The position numbers and the translations under genes were made by a program. This document shows, one piece after another, positions 16,568 through 26,088 of a stretch of DNA of 64,000 bases (position 1 is the stretch's first letter; each line of letters begins with the position of its first letter). The notes beneath the pieces were generated by a model that was not told where the DNA came from, ran no database searches, and saw nothing but the letters and a program-made list of their open reading frames with translations. Source of the stretch: Actinomyces oris (GTDB lineage: Bacteria > Actinomycetota > Actinomycetes > Actinomycetales > Actinomycetaceae); NCBI RefSeq assembly GCF_001937665.1, contig NZ_MSKL01000002.1, positions 1-64,000 on the forward strand, in the 5' to 3' direction.

Positions 16568-17926
16568 ATGCATACCGTCCACTCAGGAAGCACGAACGAC
16601 CATCACCTGGACTCAGAACGAAGTCTCGCACTGAGACGTGCAGCGAAAGCGAGCTTCATTGGCAACTTCATTGAGTGGTTCGACTACGCCTCGTACGGAT
16701 ACCTGGTCACCGTCATTGGTCACGCTTTCTTCCCGGCGGCAGACAAATCTGTCCAGCTGCTTTCGACATACGCAGTATTTGCGATGTCCTTCATTTTGCG
16801 CCCCATCGGAGCTGTTGTGTGGGGGGCGTGGGGGGACCGCTGGGGGCGCCGGTGGGCACTGTCATGGTCGATTCTCATTATGTCCGGGTCGACGTTCTTC
16901 ATCGGACTTCTTCCTACATACTCGGTCATCGGGATGGTGAGCGCCATCGGCCTGCTCGTCCTTCGAATGATTCAGGGATTCTCCGCGTCAGGCGAGTATG
17001 CAGGCGCTGGAACCTTCCTGGCCGAGTATGCGCCCCCAGCGCGCCGTGGGATATACACTTCCCTGGTTCCCGCCTCCACCGCCTGCGGCCTGCTTGCCGG
17101 CTCTCTCATGGTCACAGGGATGTTCTCGGTTCTCAGCGATGACGCCATGAACACCTGGGGGTGGCGAGTTCCCTTCCTGCTGGCCGGCCCGTTGGGGCTC
17201 ATCGGCCGCTACATCCGAGTGCACCTGGAGGACTCCCCCGCCTACCAGGAGATGCGTGCGGAGATGCCACAGGAGAAGAAGGCAACCAGCTGGTCCGAAC
17301 CGTTGCGCCTGCTGCTGCGAGACCACCTGCACGAGACGCTCATCACCTTCGGAGTCTCCTGTCTCAACGCCGTTGCCTTCTACATGCTCCTCACATATAT
17401 GCCGACTTACGTCCACGAAGAGCTCGGGTTCTCTCAGGACACCTCCACTCTGGCGACCTCCGTGATGCTGGTGGTGTATATCGCCGCAATCTTCCTCATG
17501 GGGCACCTGTCTGACTCCTTCGGGCGTCGTCGGATGCTCATCGCCGCTTGCGTTGCATTCATCGTCCTCACCATCCCGTTGTTTGTCGTGATGACGAAGG
17601 CCGCGAGCATGCTTGTGGTGGTCATCCTTTGTGAGATCGTCTTCGCCATAGCGCTGACCGCTAATGATGGAACTCTCGCCACCTTCTTGGCGGAGTCTTT
17701 TCCAACCAACGTTCGCTACTCCGGATTTGCCTTGTCCTTCAACGGGGCCAACGCACTTCTCGGTGGAACAACGCCGTTCATTGTCACATGGCTCATCAAG
17801 ATCACTGGCTCCCCTCTGGCGCCGGCGGTCTATCTTACGGTGATCGCACTGATCGCCATGGTGGCGATCTTCCAGTCCCGCACTATTCATGGGTCGGAAC
17901 TGACCGGGGAGCATACTCAACCCTGA
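16568..17926 (+). CDS. MFS permease, metabolite:H+ symporter (MHS) type
   Basis: Twelve-helix major facilitator protein of 452 residues. FIGNFIEWFDYASYGYL near residue 31 is the hallmark start of the MHS group (ProP, KgtP, ShiA, CitA relatives). The first cytoplasmic loop has WGDRWGRRWAL and helix 4-5 has RMIQGFSASGEYAGA; a second GHLSDSFGRRRML loop lies between helices 8 and 9. Known members import osmolytes or carboxylates with protons. In this cluster it may import arginine, an amine acceptor or an ADI-linked metabolite; the substrate cannot be read from the sequence. Confidence 0.85.
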   Translation: MHTVHSGSTNDHHLDSERSLALRRAAKASFIGNFIEWFDYASYGYLVTVIGHAFFPAADKSVQLLSTYAVFAMSFILRPIGAVVWGAWGDRWGRRWALSWSILIMSGSTFFIGLLPTYSVIGMVSAIGLLVLRMIQGFSASGEYAGAGTFLAEYAPPARRGIYTSLVPASTACGLLAGSLMVTGMFSVLSDDAMNTWGWRVPFLLAGPLGLIGRYIRVHLEDSPAYQEMRAEMPQEKKATSWSEPLRLLLRDHLHETLITFGVSCLNAVAFYMLLTYMPTYVHEELGFSQDTSTLATSVMLVVYIAAIFLMGHLSDSFGRRRMLIAACVAFIVLTIPLFVVMTKAASMLVVVILCEIVFAIALTANDGTLATFLAESFPTNVRYSGFALSFNGANALLGGTTPFIVTWLIKITGSPLAPAVYLTVIALIAMVAIFQSRTIHGSELTGEHTQP

Positions 17927-18035
17927 GCCCGAGCAACTCACTCAGAGCAATTGCTGACAGGTCGAATATAGACTGCCTCTTTACGAGGTCATTATCACCG
18001 TCTTGTTACGGACATGAACCTCTTGTCGTCGTAAG

Positions 18036-18791
18036 ATGATGAGCATGGCTAGTATCGATGCAGACGCCGCTGGAGATGCAGCGAGTAGCGACGCTTCCGC
18101 ACCTGCAGGTCCTCGCGCGGAATCCCGAGTCACACCGCGAGGCGAGGACCGCCGTCAGGCCATCATTGATGCCGCCGCAGCCATCATCCGCGAGTCAGGT
18201 CCTTCCGCGATCAGCCACCGCAGTGTCGCCAAACGCGCCGGGTGCTCCTTGTCGGCGACAACCTACTACTTCGATGGCTTGGAGGATCTCCTCCATCAGG
18301 CCGGGCTGGTCAACATCGGACTGTGGGCCTCCCGTGCGGAAGATGTCGCCGACCGGGTTGAGGCATTCAAGGGCGTCCCAGACCTCCCCCAACGGGTACG
18401 GTTCATTCTCCAGGCTACTCTTCCCGCACACGGCGCCTACTTCGGGCACTATCTTCAACTCATCTCCGCCAGCCAGGCATCCCCGGTCAAGCACGCCTAC
18501 CGCCAGGGACGCCAACGCCTCAATGCTGCATTGCGTCGTGTGCTGCGCCAGCTCGACAGCCCGCTCGAACCGGAGATGGTCATCGCCATCGTCGATGGTG
18601 CGGCCGTGACCGCCCTCAGTGAAGGGTGGAACGTCAAGTCCACCGCAGCGGGACTATTGACTGATCTCATTTCCTTGGCCCACGGCATGCCGCCCTTCCA
18701 GGCGCCAGGTGCCACGGTGGGCGCCGCTTCGGCTCCTGCCGCTCATGCGACACGGCCCGCCACGGTCAAGTCCAGTAGCTCCGCCAGTTAG
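18036..18791 (+). CDS. TetR/AcrR-family transcriptional regulator
   Basis: DNA-binding repressor-type protein of 251 residues. A disordered Ala/Ser/Asp-rich N-terminal stretch (about 45 residues) precedes the TetR HTH region (RQAIIDAAAAIIRESGPSAI, then SHRSVAKRAGCSLSATTYYF). The C-terminal ligand domain is not recognisable in detail. The start is uncertain: ATGATGAGCATG offers two more nearby ATGs and no clear ribosome binding site. As the only regulator in the arginine cluster it is the best local candidate for the GGTACG palindromes before arcA, but no such palindrome lies in front of its own gene, where TetR proteins often bind. Confidence 0.85.
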   Translation: MMSMASIDADAAGDAASSDASAPAGPRAESRVTPRGEDRRQAIIDAAAAIIRESGPSAISHRSVAKRAGCSLSATTYYFDGLEDLLHQAGLVNIGLWASRAEDVADRVEAFKGVPDLPQRVRFILQATLPAHGAYFGHYLQLISASQASPVKHAYRQGRQRLNAALRRVLRQLDSPLEPEMVIAIVDGAAVTALSEGWNVKSTAAGLLTDLISLAHGMPPFQAPGATVGAASAPAAHATRPATVKSSSSAS

Positions 18792-18837
18792 GGCCTGCCC
18801 CGTTGGTCTCGTTCCTCGTTTGTTCTTCCAAGCATCC

Positions 18838-20985
18838 TCACCACAAACGGGTGGGATCGAGCTCAACCCGCATCGGCTCCTCACGCCGGGCCGAGCGGTC
18901 TCGCAGTCTTACCCCAAGCATGGTTGCAAGCGCTTTGCCCTGTGACAGCGGAGCGCGCACCAGGGCCCTGGCCACGCCGGGGGGAACCTGACCGCGAACG
19001 GGTGGCGGGGCCACCGGGCCCAGCACCTCAAAACCATCAGCGTCGGCCTGAGCCAGGAGTGACTCCACGCCACGCACCGGGCCGTCCAGACGTGCCACAC
19101 GCCATGCGGGCGGTAGATGCAGCTCAGCTCGCTCCAGAAGGTCCCTGCGGGCGAAGCCCGCCTGATCCCATCTCACAAGGGCTTGTGCCGCCACCGGATC
19201 CGGGCCGCCCAGGAGAATAACGCGAGCCGAACGCTCCGCCAGCGCCACGGCATTCGACCACTGGCGCAGCGCTTCACCCGCTGCCCCCAGATCGGGACGC
19301 GAGGACAGGGCCCCGCCGTCGAGAAGCAAGACGGCCCGGTATCCACCCTTGGCCACCGGCTCAGCCCCGGGCGTGGCCACGACAAGGCGTGGCGCGTCGT
19401 CAACCTCATCCACGACGCCATGGGCCTCCCGCGCTCCCGACACCACCACAGGGATACCGGGAAACGCCCTCCCGAGCTCCTCCCCCGTACGCGTGGAACC
19501 AACCGTCGCCATCCTCACGTCATGGCCGCCGCACTCGGGGCAGTCCCACTGCCCCACAGTACGAGCGCACCAACGGCAGGAGGTGCGACCCTGACGATCC
19601 ATGGCCAGTGGGCCACCGCAGAAGGTGCACCGGGCGGCCGAGCGGCACCGGGCGCAGGCAACCAACGGCGCGTACCCGGCGCGCGGCACCTGGACCAGCA
19701 CCGGACCATTCTGCAGGGCGCGCCGCAGTGCTCGATGGGCGAGCGATGGGACCCGGGCCGCACCGGAAGCGCCCTCCCGGTCCAACTCAGCCGGGCCAGG
19801 AACCTCCACTCGAGGCACCACACCGCGCACGATGTGACGAGAAGCCCTGAGGTTCTGGCACCACCCCTGCTCGACGAGTGACTGCGCCTCCACGGACCGG
19901 CTGAACCCGCCGATGAGCAGGCCGGCGCCCTCCAACGTGGAGCGCAGGGCGAGTACTGTGCGCGTATGACTGTAAGGGGCGTGAGGCTCCTCCAACCGGT
20001 TGTCCCCGTCATCCCAGACGGCCGCCAGTCCGAGCCGATGCACCGGGGCGAAGGCCGCCGCCCGAGTGCCGACGACAACCCGCGCACGCCCCATCAACAC
20101 AGCCAGAAAGGCCCGGTAACGGCGCGCCGGCCCGTGCTCGGCCGAGAGCACCACAATCGGTTCTCCCTCCAGCTCGCGGCCCAGCCGGGCGGCCAGGGCC
20201 TCAGCCTGTTGAGTCGTCGCCACAACGATGACCGCACTGCGGGAGCTCACCAACGTAGCCTGGACAGCCCGTGCCAGGCACACCTCCCACGGCTCAACCA
20301 CCGGGACGCACTGACCATCGCTGCCGGACAACGATGCCTGGTGCGGCCGCGGCTGCGCCGGTAGGGCGGACCAGACTACTCGTGGAGCCTCGCCATCGGC
20401 CAACCGTCTCAGGAACTCCTCACCACCGTCGTAAGGGTGCCAGCAGTGCGCGTTTGAGGAGGGGCGCTCCCAGGTGGGAAGGTCAAGGGGGGCCTTGGCC
20501 CTCTCCGCCTTCTCAGTAGTGGCGTGCCTGGTGGGAACCGCAAGACGGATAACGTCGGAGCGCGTCCCACAGCTGCGGGAGGCGACGGCCCCGATGAGGC
20601 GGCGTGAGCTCTCCGGCAGGACCTGGAGGTCGGAAACCACCCGGCGCAGAGCAGAGAGTCGGCCGATATGCGTCGTTGTCGCCCCCCGCTCCCAGATCCA
20701 ACCCCGCATCTCCTGCTCGCCGAAGCGAACCATCACCCGGGTGCCGGGCAGGGCCTGCTGGGCCAGTGCCGCAGGAACCAGGTAGTCGAAGGTGCGGTCA
20801 AGGTGCGGTATCGGCGAGTCCAGGAGGACCCTGGCCACGGGCTCGTGGACCCCGGCCACCGTCACCGTGCGCTGTCCGGGCTCCGGCAGCTCCAGCAGCT
20901 CACCCTGCCGGCTCACGCCAAGACCATACGCAGGTCCATCCGGCTCACCGGAAGCAGAAGCAGCGTCGTCGTAACCGGTTGCCAT
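18838..20985 (-). CDS. priA: PriA-like primosome protein, helicase motifs degenerate
   Basis: Replication restart protein N' homologue of 715 residues. The N-terminal 3'-DNA-binding domain (VARVLLDSPIPHLDRTFDYLVP) and the zinc-binding Cys-rich block (CARCRSAARCTFCGG then CRWCARTVGQWDCPECGG) are intact. The ATPase motifs are not: no GxGKT/S Walker A loop is present, and WDDGDN stands where DEEH is expected. This fits the actinobacterial PriA type that lacks ATPase activity, so it likely acts as a structural loader. Last gene of the mihF-to-priA run; its stop is 46 bp from the convergent TetR gene. Confidence 0.88.
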   Translation of the reverse strand: MATGYDDAASASGEPDGPAYGLGVSRQGELLELPEPGQRTVTVAGVHEPVARVLLDSPIPHLDRTFDYLVPAALAQQALPGTRVMVRFGEQEMRGWIWERGATTTHIGRLSALRRVVSDLQVLPESSRRLIGAVASRSCGTRSDVIRLAVPTRHATTEKAERAKAPLDLPTWERPSSNAHCWHPYDGGEEFLRRLADGEAPRVVWSALPAQPRPHQASLSGSDGQCVPVVEPWEVCLARAVQATLVSSRSAVIVVATTQQAEALAARLGRELEGEPIVVLSAEHGPARRYRAFLAVLMGRARVVVGTRAAAFAPVHRLGLAAVWDDGDNRLEEPHAPYSHTRTVLALRSTLEGAGLLIGGFSRSVEAQSLVEQGWCQNLRASRHIVRGVVPRVEVPGPAELDREGASGAARVPSLAHRALRRALQNGPVLVQVPRAGYAPLVACARCRSAARCTFCGGPLAMDRQGRTSCRWCARTVGQWDCPECGGHDVRMATVGSTRTGEELGRAFPGIPVVVSGAREAHGVVDEVDDAPRLVVATPGAEPVAKGGYRAVLLLDGGALSSRPDLGAAGEALRQWSNAVALAERSARVILLGGPDPVAAQALVRWDQAGFARRDLLERAELHLPPAWRVARLDGPVRGVESLLAQADADGFEVLGPVAPPPVRGQVPPGVARALVRAPLSQGKALATMLGVRLRDRSARREEPMRVELDPTRLW

Positions 20986-21023
20986 ACAAGCCTTCAGAGG
21001 TCTCCCGCCCGAGTGCGCGGGAC

Positions 21024-22229
21024 TCAGACGGCCTGGCGCAGAGCCTCAACGCGGTCGGTGGCCTCCCAGCTGAAGCCGGGACGCCCGAAGTGCCCGTAGG
21101 AGCTGGTGGCTCGGTAGATGGGACGCAACAGGTCGAGGTCCCGCACGATCGCGGCCGGACGGAGGTCGAAGACCTCGTTGACGGCTTTCATGATGCGATC
21201 CTCGGGAACGCTCGCCGTCCCGAATGTCTCCACGTAAACGCCCACCGGGTGGGCTGAGCCGATGGCGTAAGCCACCTGAATCTCACATCTTCTGGCCAGC
21301 CCTGCCGCTACGACATTCTTAGCGACCCAGCGCATAGCGTAGCTGGCGGAGCGGTCCACCTTCGAGGGGTCCTTGCCGGAGAAGGCGCCCCCGCCGTGGC
21401 GGGCCATCCCACCGTAGGTGTCCACGATGATCTTGCGTCCGGTCAACCCGGCATCACCTGCCGGACCTCCAATGACGAACTGTCCTGAAGGATTGATGAG
21501 GACCTCGGTGCCGGCGGTGTCGAGCTCGGTGCCGGCCTGGGCCTCGGCGGCCAGTACCGGCTCAATGACTTCCGTCTGCAGAGCGTCGGTGAGCCAGGCA
21601 CGAGTGCGGTCCGCATCGTGCTGCGTGGAGATGACCAGGTTGTGCAAGCTCACCGGCCTGTGGCCGTCGTAGCCGATCGTCACCTGGGTCTTGCCGTCGG
21701 GGCGCAGGCCCGGGAGGATTCCCTGCTTGCGCACGACGGCCAGGCGCTCCGCCAGACGATGCGCCAGATGGATGGGCAGCGGCATGAGGGCCGCGGTGTC
21801 GTCGCAGGCGTAGCCGAACATGAGCCCCTGGTCGCCGGCACCCTGAAGGTCGAGAGGATCGATGTCCGTGTCATCCCTACGAGCCTCGAGGGACTTGTCC
21901 ACTCCGGCCGCGATGTCCGCGGACTGCTGCCCGATCGATACCGAGACACCGCAGGAGCGGGCGTCGAAGCAGACATCCGAGGAGGTGTAGCCGATGGCGG
22001 AGATCTCCTGGCGCACGATCTCAGGGATCTCGACGTAGGCCCTCTCTGTGGTCACTTCGCCGGCCACGTGTACCAGACCGGTCGTCACCATGGTCTCAAC
22101 CGCAACGCGCGCGGTGGGGTCCTGCTCGAGGATGGCGTCGAGAATCGCATCAGAGACACGGTCGCAGATCTTGTCCGGATGTCCTTCAGTGACCGACTCG
22201 GAAGTGAACAGACGCAAGGAGGAACTCAC
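21024..22229 (-). CDS. metK: S-adenosylmethionine synthetase
   Basis: Makes SAM from methionine and ATP. 401 residues with the family landmarks [25 protein letters not shown] (ATP/K+ site) and [17 protein letters not shown] (P-loop-like). Starts with GTG at 22229; upstream lies only a weak site. Sits between coaBC (68 bp) and priA (38 bp), so transcription from the upstream operon is likely. No SAM riboswitch is seen ahead of it. Confidence 0.96.
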   Translation of the reverse strand: MSSSLRLFTSESVTEGHPDKICDRVSDAILDAILEQDPTARVAVETMVTTGLVHVAGEVTTERAYVEIPEIVRQEISAIGYTSSDVCFDARSCGVSVSIGQQSADIAAGVDKSLEARRDDTDIDPLDLQGAGDQGLMFGYACDDTAALMPLPIHLAHRLAERLAVVRKQGILPGLRPDGKTQVTIGYDGHRPVSLHNLVISTQHDADRTRAWLTDALQTEVIEPVLAAEAQAGTELDTAGTEVLINPSGQFVIGGPAGDAGLTGRKIIVDTYGGMARHGGGAFSGKDPSKVDRSASYAMRWVAKNVVAAGLARRCEIQVAYAIGSAHPVGVYVETFGTASVPEDRIMKAVNEVFDLRPAAIVRDLDLLRPIYRATSSYGHFGRPGFSWEATDRVEALRQAV

Positions 22230-22262
22230 CCGCCCATCGTAGTCACCACCAGCACTGATCCG

Positions 22263-22280
22263 TCGTGGCGTTACCCACGA
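22263..22280 (-). repeat. Short hairpin in the coaBC-metK gap
   Basis: TCGTGG (22263-22268)/CCACGA (22275-22280) with a 6-nt loop, 34 bp before the metK start. Could modulate read-through between coaBC and metK; weak on its own. Confidence 0.3.
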
Positions 22281-22297
22281 AAACGCGGAGCCGGGAG

Positions 22298-23635
22298 TCA
22301 GACTGCGTCCACCAGGTCGGCGGTCAGGGAGATGAGAAGACGGGCGACGTCCATCTTGCTCCCTTGTCCCCGCGCTACTTCCGTACCGTGAGCATCCAGT
22401 ACGACGACGGCGTTGGGGACGTCTCCGAAGCCGAGTTCCTCCCCCACCGCGTTGACCGCCAGAAGGTGAGCCCCTTTACGGCGGGCCTTGGCCCTGCCGT
22501 GGAAGAGCACGTCGCCGTCCTCGTCACCGGTCTCTGCGGCGAATCCGACGACGATCTGACCGGGCCGAGGCGGATCACTCACCAGCCCGGCCAGGATGTC
22601 CGGGTTGGTGGTGAGCTCAATGGACATGGCCGGTTCTCCGGGACGATCCGCTCCGGCGGGCGCCTGCTTCTTGAGCTTGGTGGTGGCTACGGTGACGGGT
22701 CGGTAGTCGGCAACAGCTGCTGCCATGATGACAGCATCGGCGTCGCGGGCGCCGTCACGCACGGCACGGAGCATGTCTGAAGCGGTACCAGCCGCGACAA
22801 CAGTCACCTCCGCAGGCAGGGCGTTGAGCAGATCGGAGGCCACGTGCGCCTGGACCAGGGTGACGCGGGCTCCCTGTTCGGCGGCGGCCGCCGCCAGTGC
22901 GCAGCCCTGACGCCCTGAGGAGCGGTTGCCGAGATACCGCACCGGATCGAGGGGCTCACGTGTACCGCCGGCCGAGATAACGACGTGCCGACCTTCCAGG
23001 CGTCCGTCACCCTCAGCCGAAACGTCCTCCGCTTCCGCAGCCACGGCGGCGGGTCGTCTCAGAACAGTCAGGGCCTGCGACACGATCTGCTCGGGCTCAG
23101 GCATCCGTCCCACTCCGGAATCCTTGCCGGTCAGACGGCCGGAGTCGGGCTCGATGACAGTCAGGCCGCGCTCACGCAGCACCGCCACGTTGTCTTGGGT
23201 GGCGGGATTGAGCCACATCTGGGTGTGCATGGCCGGAGCCAGGACGACGGGGGCCTGGCAGGTCAGTATCGTTGCGGTGAGCATGTCATCGGCCCGTCCT
23301 GCCCGCACCCGCGCCAGCAGGTCCGCCGAGGCCGGAGCGACCAGGACGAGCTCGGCCCACTCCGCCACGGCCACGTGCTCGACCGCGGCCGGGTCGTCGA
23401 AGACACCGGTGGATACGGTCTGGCCGCTGACCGCTGCCAGCGCCGGAGCACCAATGAACTTCAGTGCCGACTCAGTGGCCACCACCTTGACCTCGTGCCC
23501 GGACTGACGCAGCAGTCGAATGACGAAGGGGGCCTTGTAGGCGGCAATCGACCCGGACACGCCGACGACGACGCGCCGCGGCCCCTCGAATGCGGTCGCG
23601 GCGCGCTCACTCACAGCAGTGTGCGGCTCGTCCAT
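22298..23635 (-). CDS. coaBC: Bifunctional phosphopantothenoylcysteine decarboxylase / phosphopantothenate-cysteine ligase
   Basis: Two consecutive steps of coenzyme A synthesis in one 445-residue flavoprotein. The N-terminal CoaC half ([15 protein letters not shown], then the APAMHTQMW motif) is followed from about residue 205 by CoaB ([45 protein letters not shown] and the K-rich KLKK stretch). Starts 12 bp after the rpoZ stop. Standard gene order with rpoZ and metK for actinobacteria. Confidence 0.95.
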   Translation of the reverse strand: MDEPHTAVSERAATAFEGPRRVVVGVSGSIAAYKAPFVIRLLRQSGHEVKVVATESALKFIGAPALAAVSGQTVSTGVFDDPAAVEHVAVAEWAELVLVAPASADLLARVRAGRADDMLTATILTCQAPVVLAPAMHTQMWLNPATQDNVAVLRERGLTVIEPDSGRLTGKDSGVGRMPEPEQIVSQALTVLRRPAAVAAEAEDVSAEGDGRLEGRHVVISAGGTREPLDPVRYLGNRSSGRQGCALAAAAAEQGARVTLVQAHVASDLLNALPAEVTVVAAGTASDMLRAVRDGARDADAVIMAAAVADYRPVTVATTKLKKQAPAGADRPGEPAMSIELTTNPDILAGLVSDPPRPGQIVVGFAAETGDEDGDVLFHGRAKARRKGAHLLAVNAVGEELGFGDVPNAVVVLDAHGTEVARGQGSKMDVARLLISLTADLVDAV

Positions 23636-23647
23636 GGCGAGCCCGGC

Positions 23648-24046
23648 TCAGAACTGGATGTCGTCAAGGCTGGTGGGAGTCTCGCCCCCCTCGAGGGAGA
23701 CCGGAGCGTCCAGCGAGATGTCGCTGAACATATCGGCCTCGGCAGCCCGACGGGCTTCCTCGGCCTCGGCACGGCGGGCGCGGGCCACGTCCCCGGGAAT
23801 GACCTCGAGCTTGTCCTCGGCGATCTCACGCAGAGCGATGCCCAGAGACTTCTCGCCGACCTCGGAGTCGACCAGCGGGCCGAAGAACTCGAACTGGTTG
23901 TCCTCGAGCTGCTGGGTGTAGGTGTTGATCTGGCGGGAGCGCTTGGCGGCCTCCACCACGAGCCCGTACTTGGAGTCGACCTTCTTCAGAAGGTCGTCAA
24001 TCGGCGGGTTGGTGATGCCCTCGGGCTGGGGAGAGGTTCCGAGCAT
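23648..24046 (-). CDS. rpoZ: RNA polymerase omega subunit
   Basis: Small RNA polymerase subunit that aids assembly of beta'. The conserved core is INPPIDDLL-like ([19 protein letters not shown]) followed by [10 protein letters not shown] and [13 protein letters not shown], all omega hallmarks. The chosen ATG at 24046 has GGAGG at 7 bp; the ATG two codons upstream is too close to it. 132 residues, with an acidic C-terminal tail of about 45 residues rich in Ala/Glu that is typical of actinobacterial forms. Located 45 bp after gmk. Confidence 0.93.
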   Translation of the reverse strand: MLGTSPQPEGITNPPIDDLLKKVDSKYGLVVEAAKRSRQINTYTQQLEDNQFEFFGPLVDSEVGEKSLGIALREIAEDKLEVIPGDVARARRAEAEEARRAAEADMFSDISLDAPVSLEGGETPTSLDDIQF

Positions 24047-24091
24047 GTGCATGCCTCCGGTTCAATCTCGATAGTTCAGATCCACGTTATT

Positions 24092-24691
24092 CTAACTGCC
24101 GAGCCCCATGAGTCTCTCCAGCTCCGCGGTGGCGCTCGCCACGGTGTCATTGATGACGACGTGGTCGAACTCGTTGGCCGCCTCCAGCTCGGTGCGCGCT
24201 GTGGCCAGGCGCCGTTCCTGCTCCTCGGCGTCCTCCGTACCACGCCCGGCCAGCCTGCGAACGAGTTCGTCCCAACTCGGTGGGGCGAGGAAGACGAGCC
24301 GGGCCTCAGGCATCGCCTCACGAACCTGGCGGGCGCCGGCCAGGTCGATCTCCAGCAGTGCCGGACATCCGGCGTCGAGCCGGTCCTGGACCGGGCCACG
24401 GGGAGTGCCATACCGATACGCGCCATGAACCAAGGCCCACTCGAGCATCTGGCCTCCGGCGACGAGCGAGTCGAAGTCTTCGTCACTGACGAAGTGGTAG
24501 TGCACACCGTCAGCCTCACCGGGACGAGGCTGACGGGTGGTGGCCGAGACCGAGACGAACAGGTCTGGATGGCGTCTGCGCAGCTCTGTGACGACGGTGC
24601 CCTTGCCCACCGCTGTGGGGCCGGCCAGAACGGTGAGGCGGGCGAGCGCGGGAGCGGATGGGTCTGCGGCAGCAACGTCGGTCATGGTCAC
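24092..24691 (-). CDS. gmk: Guanylate kinase
   Basis: Phosphorylates GMP to GDP. 199 residues with P-loop [13 protein letters not shown], the GMP-binding [11 protein letters not shown] and [10 protein letters not shown] motifs, and [17 protein letters not shown]. Lies 51 bp after mihF and 45 bp before rpoZ in the usual actinobacterial order. Confidence 0.95.
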   Translation of the reverse strand: MTMTDVAAADPSAPALARLTVLAGPTAVGKGTVVTELRRRHPDLFVSVSATTRQPRPGEADGVHYHFVSDEDFDSLVAGGQMLEWALVHGAYRYGTPRGPVQDRLDAGCPALLEIDLAGARQVREAMPEARLVFLAPPSWDELVRRLAGRGTEDAEEQERRLATARTELEAANEFDHVVINDTVASATAELERLMGLGS

Positions 24692-24742
24692 ATCATGACC
24701 TACCGGGCGCTGTCGGCACGAGCCCGCATCCGAGCAGTTGTC

Positions 24743-25054
24743 CTAGCCGAAGCGCTCCACCAGCGCCGCCCTCTGATTCGCTCCCAGTCCACGAACACGA
24801 CGGGACTCGGCGATATGCACGTCAGCGAGGATCGCATCAGCTGTTGTGGTTCCCACACGCGGGAGGGAGATGAGCAGTGCTCTGACCTTCATCTTGCCCA
24901 GGACATCATCGGTCTCCGAGGCGGTAAAGAATTCGGAGAGCTTGAGCTCCCCGCTCTTGAGCTCGGACTTGATGCGTGCGCGCTGCGATCGTGCAGCGGC
25001 CGCCTTTTCCAGTGCCTGAGCCCTTTGCTCAGGTGTCAGTGTAGGAAGCGTCAT
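24743..25054 (-). CDS. mihF: Actinobacterial integration host factor (mIHF)
   Basis: Nucleoid-associated DNA-binding protein of the actinobacterial mIHF/sIHF family, about 103 residues. The N-terminal helix (LTPEQRAQALEKAAAARSQR) and a helix-two-turn-helix DNA-binding part (LLISLPRVGTTTADAILADV, then IAESRRVRGLGANQRAAL) match the family. The ATG at 25054 is preceded by GGGAGGAG at about 8 bp; a longer open frame upstream has no family resemblance and is excluded. Sits between pyrF and gmk, as in mycobacteria and streptomycetes. Confidence 0.93.
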   Translation of the reverse strand: MTLPTLTPEQRAQALEKAAAARSQRARIKSELKSGELKLSEFFTASETDDVLGKMKVRALLISLPRVGTTTADAILADVHIAESRRVRGLGANQRAALVERFG

Positions 25055-25203
25055 GGTGTGTCTCCTCCCGGTCCAATGCCAGTGACCCGCACCACAAGCA
25101 TAAGTCGGGTCCAGTGCACTCGCATTCGCAGGGGCCCATATTCCACAACCGACTTCGTGTTTCCGCACACACCCTCGCCGAAGTGGGCGACAGCGCACGA
25201 GGC

Positions 25204-26088
25204 TCAGCGAAGAGCCGTCACGGCCTCATGGGCAGACGCCAGTGCGGCTTTTCGCAACTCCTCAATGGAGGGACCGGCCCGGAGAACCCCGCGCGAGGTG
25301 GAGGCCAGGACCTGACGGCGCGCCGCCCCGAAAACGGTCTCCAGCTCGGCCGGCCCTGCTCCCTGGGCGCCAATCCCGGGCGCCAGCAAGGGGCCGTTGG
25401 CACGCTGCAGGTCGATTCCCAGATGAGAGACCGCTCCTCCGACGGTGGCACCGATGACCAGCCCGATGCAGCCGAGTCTGCCTTCGCCACTGGCCTGGGC
25501 GTTGGAGGCGGTCACTCCCTCCACGATGCCTGCGGCCACGGCCCGGTCCCCGTTGACAGCGTGCTGAACGGCGGCTCCTTCAGGATTAGAGGTCAGGGCC
25601 AGGACGAAGACGCCCCGTCCGTTGGTCTCCGCGAGATTGAGCACGGGAGTCAGGGAGCCGTAGCCCAGGTACGGTGACACGGTGATGGAGTCCGCGGCCA
25701 GAGGAGCATCGTCTGACAGGTAGGCCTGGGCGTAGCCGGCCATCGTGGAACCGATGTCCCCGCGCTTGACGTCGAGAACGGACAGGGTGCCGACGTCGCG
25801 CAGGGCCGCCAGGGTCTCCTCGAGGACCGCGATGCCGGCGCTGCCGTGACGCTCGAAGAAGGCGGACTGCGGCTTGACGGCGGCCACGTGCCCTCCGACG
25901 GCTTCGACGGTCCGCAGAGCGAAGTCTCGCAGCCCCGCGGCCGAGTCGGCCAGTCCCCAGGCCTCGAGCAGGTTCGGGTGGGGGTCGATGCCGACACACA
26001 GGGGTCCGTGATCATCCATGGCATCAGCCAGGCGCGCGCCAAAGGAGCGACGGGAGTGATTGTGCTGATTGGGGACGGTGGGGGTCAT
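25204..26088 (-). CDS. pyrF: Orotidine 5'-phosphate decarboxylase
   Basis: Last step of UMP synthesis. 294 residues, group of the longer PyrF proteins found in actinobacteria. Seen: [27 protein letters not shown] and the catalytic [19 protein letters not shown] with Asp-x-Lys-x2-Asp. The ATG at 26088 has AAGGAG 5 bp upstream and overlaps the carB stop as ATGA, so the start is secure. Last gene of the pyr operon; a 149-bp gap follows before mihF. Confidence 0.94.
   Translation of the reverse strand: MTPTVPNQHNHSRRSFGARLADAMDDHGPLCVGIDPHPNLLEAWGLADSAAGLRDFALRTVEAVGGHVAAVKPQSAFFERHGSAGIAVLEETLAALRDVGTLSVLDVKRGDIGSTMAGYAQAYLSDDAPLAADSITVSPYLGYGSLTPVLNLAETNGRGVFVLALTSNPEGAAVQHAVNGDRAVAAGIVEGVTASNAQASGEGRLGCIGLVIGATVGGAVSHLGIDLQRANGPLLAPGIGAQGAGPAELETVFGAARRQVLASTSRGVLRAGPSIEELRKAALASAHEAVTALR

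Noticed and set aside
22230-22297. SAM riboswitch before metK
   Set aside because: Gap is only 68 bp and holds a single small hairpin; no known SAM aptamer pattern.
25055-25198. Longer N-terminus for mihF
   Set aside because: No family similarity and a very good ribosome binding site stands before the ATG at 25054.
22985-25315. 776-codon plus-strand open frame opposite coaBC, rpoZ, gmk and mihF
   Set aside because: Covers four real genes and their gaps on the other strand, with no recognisable domain.
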